From positions 124,001 to 188,000 of the forward strand of contig DATKBT010000125.1 in the NCBI GenBank assembly GCA_035546295.1: 64,000 nt of DNA. The letters run 5' to 3'. The stretch is from DATKBT01 sp035546295. GTDB lineage: Bacteria; Acidobacteriota; Thermoanaerobaculia; Multivoradales; Multivoraceae. This document shows, piece by piece, positions 1-7,329 of the stretch; the first letter of the stretch is position 1, and each line of letters starts with the position of its first letter. Under the pieces are notes generated by a model. It made no database searches, had not been told where the DNA came from, and saw only the letters and a list, made by a program, of their open reading frames with translations. The position numbers were made by a program, and so were the translations under genes.

Positions 1-605
1 CCAAGTACTACGAGGCCAGCCTGGAGGCCGAGTACCAGCGCGGCAGCAACTATCTGCGCGGCTCCTACGTCTGGAGCCACTACTACGGGAACTTCGACCA
101 GGACAACACGACGACCGAGAACGACGCTGCGATCTTCATCGGGTCCTCGTTCCTGGCCGACGGCGCGGGCCGACAGCTCTGGGACAACCGCTACGGCAAC
201 CTGCGCGGAGATCGTCGCCACCAGCTCAAGGTGTTCGGCTACCACAACTTCGAGTGGAACGGCAGCGTCGGGGCCTACGCCATCTACCAGTCCGGCCAGC
301 CGTGGGAGGCCTGGGACTCCGAGGTCTACCGCGACCTGACCAGCAGCACCAGCGACACCAGCCGTTTCGCCGAACCCGCCGGCTCGCGGACCACCTCCGA
401 CCACTACCAGCTCGACCTCAACTACACGCACAACTTCCGCCTCAGCGAGCGCTACAACATCCAGGTTCGCGCCGACCTGTTCAACGCCTTCGACAAGCAG
501 ACCGGGTACAACATCCAGAACAAGGTGAACGAGGCGAGCTTCGGCGAGCCGCGGAACTTCTACGATCCGCGGCGGCTGCAGCTCCAGGTCCGCTTCCAGT
601 TCTGA
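1..605 (+). CDS. TonB-dependent outer-membrane receptor, C-terminal part (cut by window edge)
   Basis: The reading frame is open from base 3 to the TGA at 603-605 and gives about 200 residues with alternating aromatic and polar beta-strand patterns, typical of a TonB-dependent receptor barrel. The last residues are RLQLQVRFQF, so the protein ends in the terminal phenylalanine expected of an outer-membrane beta-barrel recognised by the BAM complex. A segment near NAFDKQTGYNIQ resembles the conserved penultimate strand of OmpA/TonB receptors with a carboxypeptidase-like N-terminal domain, common in Acidobacteriota. The plug and TonB box lie outside the window, so the substrate cannot be inferred. 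The stop overlaps the likely CTG start of the next gene. Confidence 0.85.
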   Translation, partial: KYYEASLEAEYQRGSNYLRGSYVWSHYYGNFDQDNTTTENDAAIFIGSSFLADGAGRQLWDNRYGNLRGDRRHQLKVFGYHNFEWNGSVGAYAIYQSGQPWEAWDSEVYRDLTSSTSDTSRFAEPAGSRTTSDHYQLDLNYTHNFRLSERYNIQVRADLFNAFDKQTGYNIQNKVNEASFGEPRNFYDPRRLQLQVRFQF

Positions 606-1570
606 GCCGGCTCGCTCCGCTCCACCGTTCGCTCGTCCTTGCGCTCCTCTCCTGGGCCGCGGGCTGTGGCGGGCCTGGGACCGGCCTCGTCCCACCCGAC
701 GAAGAGCCGCGCCCGCCCCTGCTCGCGGACGGCGAGGAGACCCGCGTCGTGATGCTGGGCACCGGCACGCCGGTGCCTGACCCCGAGCGCTCCGGCCCGG
801 CGGTCGCGATCGTGGTCGCCGGCAGGGTCTACCTGGTCGACGCCGGCGCGGGGGTCATCCGGCGTGCGGCGGCCGCGGTCGAGGCGGGGGAGTGGGCGCT
901 CCTCCCCGAGAACCTCGACCGCCTGTTCGTCACCCACCTGCACTCCGACCACACGATCGGCATCCCCGACGTCCTCCACATGGGCTGGATCCAGGGGCGC
1001 GTCGAGCCGCTCGAGATCTATGGCCCGCCCGGGATCGCCGAGATGTCGCGTCACCTCGAGCAGGCGTGGTCCGCCGACGTCGAGGTCCGACGGCGCGGCG
1101 CCGAGGACCGGCTCGGCGAGGGCTACCGGATCGACGCGGTCGAGATCGAGCCGGGGGTCGTGTACCAGGACGAGCGGGTGCGGGTGACCGCGTTCGCGGT
1201 CGAGCACGGGAGCTGGGAGCACGCGTTCGGCTACCGCTTCGACACCGCCGACCGCAGCATCGTCGTCTCGGGCGACGCGGCGCCCAGCGAGTCGGTGGTC
1301 GACGCCTGCGACGGCTGCGACCTGCTGATCCACGAGGTCTACTCGGCGGCAGCATTCTCGCTGCTGGGTCCCGGGTCGCAGGGCTACCACTCGACCTTCC
1401 ATACCTCGACCGAGGAGCTCGCGGACCTCGCGAAGCGCGCGCGGGCGAGGAAGCTGGTGCTCTACCACCAGCTCTACTTCGGCGCCGACGACGAGATGCT
1501 GATCGAGGAGATGCGGCGCGCCGGCTTCGAGGGGGAGCTCGAGTCCGCCCGCGACCTCGGGGTCTATTGA
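602..1570 (+). CDS. MBL-fold (RNase Z/arylsulfatase-like) metallohydrolase, probable lipoprotein
   Basis: The core starts RVVMLGTGTPVPD and carries the metallo-beta-lactamase metal motif THLHSDHTIG. A later VSGDAAPS supplies the bridging aspartate, and VLYHQLY supplies the last histidine. This layout fits RNase Z/AtsA-type long-chain MBL proteins, but the substrate is unknown. Before the domain the frame encodes RLAPLHRSLVLALLSWAAGC, a basic-hydrophobic-Cys lipoprotein signal. No ATG, GTG or TTG precedes that signal after the receptor stop. The only plausible initiator is CTG at 602, overlapping the upstream TGA as CTGA. A shorter start at GTG 749 or ATG 752 would drop the signal. The upstream receptor suggests co-transcription and an envelope location. 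Confidence 0.8.
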   Translation: MSRLAPLHRSLVLALLSWAAGCGGPGTGLVPPDEEPRPPLLADGEETRVVMLGTGTPVPDPERSGPAVAIVVAGRVYLVDAGAGVIRRAAAAVEAGEWALLPENLDRLFVTHLHSDHTIGIPDVLHMGWIQGRVEPLEIYGPPGIAEMSRHLEQAWSADVEVRRRGAEDRLGEGYRIDAVEIEPGVVYQDERVRVTAFAVEHGSWEHAFGYRFDTADRSIVVSGDAAPSESVVDACDGCDLLIHEVYSAAAFSLLGPGSQGYHSTFHTSTEELADLAKRARARKLVLYHQLYFGADDEMLIEEMRRAGFEGELESARDLGVY

Positions 1571-1583
1571 GCTCCGGCTCGGC

Positions 1584-2909
1584 TCAGAAGAGGAGGGCCA
1601 CCGCGAACACCGCGCCCGTCCAGAACAGGGCGATGAAGGTGTAGCCCATGATCTTGCTGACCTGGATTCGGGCGATCGCCAGCACCGGCAGCAGCGCCAG
1701 CGGTTGGATCAGGTTCGTCCACTGGTCGCCGAGCGCCACCGACATCGCCACCCGTGGCAGGTCGGCGCCCAGCTCCTGCGCCGCCGCCATCATGATCGGT
1801 CCCTGCACCGCCCACTGCCCGCCCCCCGAGGGCACGAACAGGTTGAGCAGACCGCCACTGAGCAGGCCGTAGAGCGGCAGGGTCTCGGCGCTCGCCAGGT
1901 CGACGAACAGCTCGACGACGATCTGGGCGAGGCCTGACGCCGCCATCAGTCCCGCGATCCCCGCGTAGAACGGGTACTGGAGGAGGAAGGGGGCGGCGAC
2001 GCGTCCGCCGTCCATGATGATCTCGGCGTAGCGCAGGGCCGAGCCGGCGAGCAGCAGGCCGACCAGGAGGAAGGTGAAGTTGAGGATGTTGAGCTCGAGC
2101 CCGCGACCGCGCTCGCCGTAGTGGATCCACAGGTAGACGCCGCCGGCGACCACGACGGTGAGCGCGAGCCAGGTCGAACGCTCCAGCCACTGGGCCGGCG
2201 TCTTCGCCGGGGCCGTCGAGGCCGGGGCGGCGGCGGTCGTCTCGTCCAGCTCGATCTCCTCGACCAAGCCGCTGCTCGGATGGAGCGAGCTCATCAGGAT
2301 CGGCAGGGTGACCAGCACGAAGAGCGCGACCGCCGCGTTCCAGGGCGTGAACAGGGTCAGCGAGGTGGGGATGAGGCCGATCTGCTCCTCGAGGAAGTGC
2401 CCGGGCGTCGCGATCACCAGCCCGATCGAGGCCGACAGCCCCTGATGCCAGATGACGAAGCCCGAGAACGCGGAGGCGACCAGGAGCGGATAGTGGACGC
2501 GGATGCCGCGGCGCTTGCATGCCTCACCCAGCGCGCGCGCCATGATGCCGGCAGCGATCAGGGAGAGCCCCCACGAGAACAGCGCGAGCAGGCCGGTGAC
2601 CACGCAGGCGAGGACGTAGGCGGCGCGCGCGGTCCTGGCCAGGCCTGCGATCCGCATCAGCATCGAGCGCACCGGCGCCGTGTTGGCGAAGGCGTAGCCG
2701 AACAGGAGCGTCAGCGTGATCTGGTTGGTGAAGGTCAGCAGGTTCCAGAAGCTGTCGCCCCAGAGCTCGATCGCGACCAGCGGCGAGGTGCCGGTGAGGG
2801 TCACCGCCAGCACTACCGTGAGCAGCCAGAGGAGGATCGCGACGACCAGCGCGTCCGGCATGAAGCGCACGAACAGCCGGACCAGAGGAGAGACCATTCT
2901 GTCGAGCAT
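1584..2909 (-). CDS. atoE: Short-chain fatty acid transporter, AtoE family
   Basis: The 441-residue protein is almost wholly hydrophobic, with about 11-12 membrane segments. It contains AtoE-type stretches such as WGDSFWNLLTFTNQITLTLLFGY near the N-terminus (described here only in part), GFVIWHQGLSASIGL in the middle, and FVPSGGGQWAVQGPIM near the C-terminus. The last matches the conserved SGGGqwavqGPi signature of the family. The usual length is about 440 residues, which supports the ATG at 2909 (MLDRMVSPLVRLF) over any upstream extension. It probably imports short-chain fatty acids such as acetoacetate or butyrate, by family knowledge. It is convergent with the MBL gene and divergent from the DUF2911 gene. 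Confidence 0.9.
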   Translation of the reverse strand: MLDRMVSPLVRLFVRFMPDALVVAILLWLLTVVLAVTLTGTSPLVAIELWGDSFWNLLTFTNQITLTLLFGYAFANTAPVRSMLMRIAGLARTARAAYVLACVVTGLLALFSWGLSLIAAGIMARALGEACKRRGIRVHYPLLVASAFSGFVIWHQGLSASIGLVIATPGHFLEEQIGLIPTSLTLFTPWNAAVALFVLVTLPILMSSLHPSSGLVEEIELDETTAAAPASTAPAKTPAQWLERSTWLALTVVVAGGVYLWIHYGERGRGLELNILNFTFLLVGLLLAGSALRYAEIIMDGGRVAAPFLLQYPFYAGIAGLMAASGLAQIVVELFVDLASAETLPLYGLLSGGLLNLFVPSGGGQWAVQGPIMMAAAQELGADLPRVAMSVALGDQWTNLIQPLALLPVLAIARIQVSKIMGYTFIALFWTGAVFAVALLF

Positions 2910-2961
2910 GTGCCCGGGGACTCTACCCGCAACCGCTCGCTCGCCCGTCCGTACTTCCAGC

Positions 2962-4128
2962 ATGCGCTCCACCAAGTCCAGCCCCCACCCCTTGCTCGCG
3001 CCCGTCGCCGCCGTCCTCGCGCTCGTCGCGGCCGGTCCGCTGGCGGCCCAGCCGCCCGGGCTCACCCTGCCGCCGAGCGGCGACAACCAGCGCGGCGAGG
3101 TCACCCAGCACCTCGGTCTGGTCACCGTCACCGTCGAGTACTCGAGCCCGAACGTCACCGGCCCGACCGGCCAGGATCGCCGCGGTGCGATCTGGGGCCA
3201 GCTCGTGCCCTGGGGCCTCGCGCCCAACAACTTCGGCACCGCGACCGAGATCCCGTGGCGCGCCGGCGCCAACGAGAACACCGTCGTCGAGGTCTCCCAC
3301 GCCGTCGAGGTCGAGGGCAAGCCGCTGCCCGCCGGACGTTACGGCCTGCACATGATCCCGCAAGAGAACGGGCCGTGGACGGTGATCTTCTCCAACGACT
3401 CGACGTCGTGGGGGAGCTTCTTCTACTCGCCCGAGCACGACGCCCTGCGCGTCGAGGTGACCCCCGAGCAGGCGCCCTTCCGCGAGTGGCTGACCTACGA
3501 CTTCACCGATCGCGAGCGCGACAGCGCGACGCTGGCTCTCCACTGGGAGGAGCTGCGGGTGCCGATCCGCCTCTCGGTTCCCGATCTCACCGGCCTCTAC
3601 ATCACCAGGATCGACCAGCAGCTCCGCTCGAGCCCCGGCTTCTCCTGGCAGAGCTGGAACGCCGCGGCGCAGTTCCTGCTGAGCGAGGATCGCGAGCTCG
3701 AGCAGGCGCTCGAGTGGGCCCAGGCCGCGATCTCGTCGCCGTTCATCGGCCAGAGCAACTTCGCGACGCTCTCGACCAAGGGCCAGGTCCTGGCGCGCCT
3801 CGGCCAGGACGACGCGGCGGAGGAGGTGCTGACCGCCGCCATCGACCACCCGACCGCCGACCCGCTCCAGGTGCACCAGCTCGGCCGCGTGCTGCTGACG
3901 CAGGGCGACACCGAGACCGCCCTCGCGGTCTTCCGCCGCAACTACGAGAAGCAGCAGGGAGGTTGGCCGACCCACGTCGGCATGGCCCGCGGCCTGTCGG
4001 CGGTCGGCGACCTGAAGCAGGCCCTCGAGCACGCCCGCAAAGCCTTCGAGCAGGCGCCCGACCCGGTCAACAAGCAGAACCTCGAGCAGATGGTCAAGGA
4101 CCTCGAGGCGGGGAAGGCTGTCTCCTAG
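2962..4128 (+). CDS. Secreted DUF2911 protein with C-terminal TPR-like region
   Basis: The 388-residue product begins MRSTKSSPHP followed by a hydrophobic stretch ending AAGPLAAQPP, a Sec signal peptide. That supports the ATG at 2962. Residues about 35-190 match DUF2911: VTVEYSSPNV, GAIWGQLVPWG, PAGRYGLHMIP, and WGSFFYSPEHDALRVEV. The C-terminal 170 residues form helical repeats (ALEWAQAAISSPF, TLSTKGQVLARLGQ, ALEHARKAFEQA) consistent with TPR folds. The function of DUF2911 is unknown. It is common in Bacteroidota and Acidobacteriota periplasmic proteins. It starts 52 bases from the divergent AtoE gene and ends directly against the converging permease gene. Confidence 0.9.
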   Translation: MRSTKSSPHPLLAPVAAVLALVAAGPLAAQPPGLTLPPSGDNQRGEVTQHLGLVTVTVEYSSPNVTGPTGQDRRGAIWGQLVPWGLAPNNFGTATEIPWRAGANENTVVEVSHAVEVEGKPLPAGRYGLHMIPQENGPWTVIFSNDSTSWGSFFYSPEHDALRVEVTPEQAPFREWLTYDFTDRERDSATLALHWEELRVPIRLSVPDLTGLYITRIDQQLRSSPGFSWQSWNAAAQFLLSEDRELEQALEWAQAAISSPFIGQSNFATLSTKGQVLARLGQDDAAEEVLTAAIDHPTADPLQVHQLGRVLLTQGDTETALAVFRRNYEKQQGGWPTHVGMARGLSAVGDLKQALEHARKAFEQAPDPVNKQNLEQMVKDLEAGKAVS

Positions 4129-6817
4129 TCACACCCGCAGCGCCGTCATCGGGTCGATCCGGGCCGCGCGCCGCGCCGGCACCAGCGCGAGGAAGACGGC
4201 TCCGAGCGCGCACGACGCCACCACCAGCGCGAAGGTGGTCGCGTCGCTGGACTCGATGCCGTAGAGCGCGCCCTCGAGCACGCCGGCCAGCAGGCGGGCC
4301 GCGACCAGGCCGATCACGGTCCCGGCCGTGACCAGCGCCAGAGCTTCGCCGAGCACCTGACGCGCCACGCGCGCGGCCGACGCGCCGAGCGCCATGCGCA
4401 GGCCGATCTCGCGCGTCCGCTCGCTGACCGACAGCGCGAGCACGCCGTAGATGCCGACCGCGGCGAGCAGCACGGCGACCAGCGCGAAGGCGGCGATCGC
4501 GCCGGCCTGGGCACGGGCGAGCGCGAGCGCGCCGCGGTGCACCTGCTCGAGCGTGCGCACGTCGTAGACCGGGAGCTCCGGCGCCAGCGCCGCGACCTCT
4601 GCCCGCACGCGCGGCAGCAGCGACTCGGGATCGACAGTGGCGTGCAGCACGAACGCCAGCTCTCCGGGCGCGCGCTGGCTGACGGGAAGGTAGATCTGGG
4701 GCGCCGGCCGCTGCTCGTTCGGGTCCAGCTCGCGCAGGCGGACGTGGCCGACGACCCCCACGACCTCGTACCAGTCACCGGCCCCGGGCTCGCGCGCGAA
4801 GGTGATCCTTCGGCCGACGGCGCCGTCGGGGAAGTAGCGCTCGCGCAGCGCCTCGTCGACGATCAGCACGCGCCCTGTGTCCGGAGTGTCCGAGCTCGAG
4901 AAGTCTCGACCGGCCAGCAGCGGCACGCCGAGGCTGGCGAACAGATCGCTCGTTGCGACGTTGAGCTCGGCGCCCGGTGGCGGTTCGCCGCTCGCCGGCT
5001 CGAAGCCCTCGGGGTGGAACGTGCCCGTCCACTCGCGCCCCTCGAGCGGAATCCGGTCGGCGGCTGCCGCGTGCTCGATCTCGGGGAGCGCGCGCAGGCG
5101 CTCGAGCAGGGCGTCGGAGAAGGCGAGACGCGCCTCGCGGGAAGGATAGGAGGGCGCCGGAAGTCGGATGCGGAAGGAGAGGCGCGACTCGGTCTCGAAG
5201 CCGGGGTCGACACGGCTCAGGCGCTCGAAGCCGCGCAGCAGCAGGCCCGACAGCGCGAGCAGCAGGACCGCGAGCGCCACCTCGCTCGCCACCAGCCCGC
5301 GCCGGAGCGCCCGCGGGCTGCGCGCGCCGAGCCCCGACTGGCGGCTGACGCCGCCGGGCGTGCGCAACGCGATCCAGGCCGGCGTCAGGCCGACCGCGAG
5401 CGAGACGAGCAGAGCGAGAGCGACGCCGACCCCGATCGCGCGGGGATCGAGCGAGATCTGCGCGGTTCTCGGCAGGTCGGCGGGGAGCCAGAGTGGTAAC
5501 GCGCGAGCCCCGATCGCGGCCAGCGCGATCCCGGCGAGACCGCCGGCGGCGCCGAGCACCAGGCTCTCGGCGAAGAGCTGGCCGAGCAGGCGCCGGCGCC
5601 CCGCGCCGAGGCAGGTGCGCAGCTCCATCTCCTGCGCGCGCGCGCTCGCCAGATTGAGCTGCAGGTGGGCGACGTTGACGCACGCGACGAGCAGCACCAG
5701 CAGCGCGGCGAGCGCCAGGCGGCCGAGCAGCGGGCGCGAGCCGCCGAGCAGCTCGGAGCGCAGCGGCTCGACGTCGGAGCCCCAGCCCGCCCTGCGCAGG
5801 AAGTCGGCCCGCTCCGGCACGCGCTCGAGAACGCCGGCCGCGATCGACTCCACCTCGGCGCGCGCCCCCTCGAGGGTGGCGCCCGGGGCGAGCCGCGCGA
5901 TCATGCTCAGGTTCTCGTTGCCACGGTTCTGGTCGGCGAGGTCGGCGGGTGAGAACACCAGCGCCAGCCAGAGGTCGGTGCCGCGCGGGAAGTCGAAGCC
6001 CGGCGGCATCACGGCCGCCACGGTGTGAGGGGCGCCGTCGATGCGGACGACGCGCCCGACGGCGCCCGCATCCCCGCCGAACGCCGTGACCCAGAGCGCG
6101 TGCGAGAGCACGACGTCGTCTCCGGGATCGTCCCCCTCCTCGGAGGGCAGAACGATGCGGCCGAGCGTGGGAGACACGCCGAGGACATCGAAGAAGCTCT
6201 GCGTCACGCGCTGTGCCGTGACCTGCCGAGGCTCGCCGGCGCCGGCGAGCCCGACCGACGCGGGTGAAGGCCGCGGTGCGAGCGAGGGTGCGCGCGCGGT
6301 CGCGATGATCGGCGTAGTCGGGCGGCGACAGCGACGCGCGCCCCTCGCCGTAGCGGTTCCACAGCGCGACCAGCCGCTCCGGATCCTCGAACGGCAGCGG
6401 TCGCAGCAGCACCGCGTCGGCGAGGCTGAAGAAGAGCGTGCAGGCGCCGAGCCCGAGAGCGAGCGTTCCGGCGGCGACCAGCGAGGGACCCGGCCGGCGA
6501 CGGAGGTAACGGGCGGCGGCGGCGAGGTCCTGGAGGGCGGTGCGCAGCATGGGTCTTCTCCTTCGGAGCCTGGCGGCCGCCGACGGTACCGTCGGGCGGT
6601 CGGGGAGGCGCGCGGCGATGGCGCTGTGGAGCTGATCGCGGAGCACCGCGGCCACGATCCCGAGCCGCGCCCTGCGGCTCGAGAGCCTGGAGGCCTCGCG
6701 CAGTCGCTCCTCGAGGAACAGCTCGATCTCGTCGCCGAACTCTTCGCGGAGCCGCCGCGGCTGGAGCCGGGCGAGCAGCCGCGCCAGCAAGAGCACGCCT
6801 CGCGAGAGACCGCTCAC
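4129..6817 (-). pseudogene. ADOP/MacB-FtsX family ABC permease, interrupted by one frameshift
   Basis: Two minus-strand frames together make a normal acidobacterial duplicated orphan permease. The first starts at GTG 6817 (MSGLSRGVLLLARLL) with the typical N-terminal helix (REEFGDEIELFLEERLREAS), a first membrane segment and a MacB-like periplasmic domain. It runs correctly to AFTRVG at about 6255. The downstream frame then resumes as GLAGAGEPRQVTAQRVTQSF and continues through the remaining membrane segments to DPMTALRV at 4129. The junction near 6250-6257 is one base too long (or two too short). Either the gene is newly inactivated or the assembly has an indel. The start overlaps the PadR stop as GTGA, the classic PadR-ADOP pair. 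The role is probably efflux or envelope lipid/peptide export, by family. Confidence 0.85.
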
Positions 6818-7155
6818 GACGATTGCGCCCGCAGCCGCCGCGCGGGGCTCAGCTGGAGCAGGCGATCCAGCCGCGTGACCTCGGAGCGGACGGCCTCGCG
6901 GCCATGGTCGGTCAGGCGATAGTCACGCCGCCGCGGATCGGCGTCGGGGTCGCTTCCAGGCGGCAGCCGCTCGACCAGCCCGCGCTCCAGGAGCCGCCGC
7001 ATCGACCGGTACAGGTTCCCCGCGTCGAGCTCGACCTCGCCACCGGTGAGCTCGAGGACGTCCTGCCGGATGCCGTACCCGTGCCGCTCCCCCTCGACCA
7101 ACGCGAGCAGCACCAGGAGGTCGACGGGGCCGAGGAGTGGCGTCGGGTCGGGCAC
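6814..7155 (-). CDS. PadR-family transcriptional regulator
   Basis: This 113-residue protein has the PadR winged helix. It reads LLVLLALVEGERHGYGIRQDV (helix-turn-helix start), then LDAGNLYRSMRRLLERGLVERL, then RRDYRLTDHGREAV for the wing. The start is GTG at 7155 (MPDPTPLLGPVD). Its TGA overlaps the permease start by four bases, so the two are translationally coupled. In Acidobacteriota such PadR proteins usually repress the attached ADOP permease genes. A perfect palindrome lies 43 bases upstream of the start and is the obvious candidate operator. Confidence 0.93.
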   Translation of the reverse strand: MPDPTPLLGPVDLLVLLALVEGERHGYGIRQDVLELTGGEVELDAGNLYRSMRRLLERGLVERLPPGSDPDADPRRRDYRLTDHGREAVRSEVTRLDRLLQLSPARRLRAQSS

Positions 7156-7197
7156 GGTGGTTTCCGCGAGGCCGGTTGTCTTCGTGGTTGGAAACTG

Positions 7198-7212
7198 TAG
7201 TCGATTCGACTA
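7198..7212. promoter_or_regulatory. Candidate PadR operator palindrome
   Basis: TAGTCGATTCGACTA is a perfect 7+1+7 palindrome located 43-57 bases upstream of the PadR start. On the minus strand it is preceded by TATAGT, a possible -10 element, so a bound dimer would block transcription of padR and the permease. Binding by PadR is inferred from position and symmetry only. Confidence 0.45.
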
Positions 7213-7329
7213 TACGTCCCTTCGAGAAGAGGGTTGCGGGTCGTGCAAACACGCGCTCGTCACTCCGCCGCCGTGCGTCGGGGAAGCGCCGCCGATCTCG
7301 TCGAGAGACCCTGGCCGACCTTCGATGCG

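Noticed and set aside
2121..4331. Very long plus-strand frames opposite and across real genes
   Set aside because: They are produced by high GC third positions, are rich in Arg/Pro/Ala, and match no family, whereas the opposite strand or other frame has recognisable domains.
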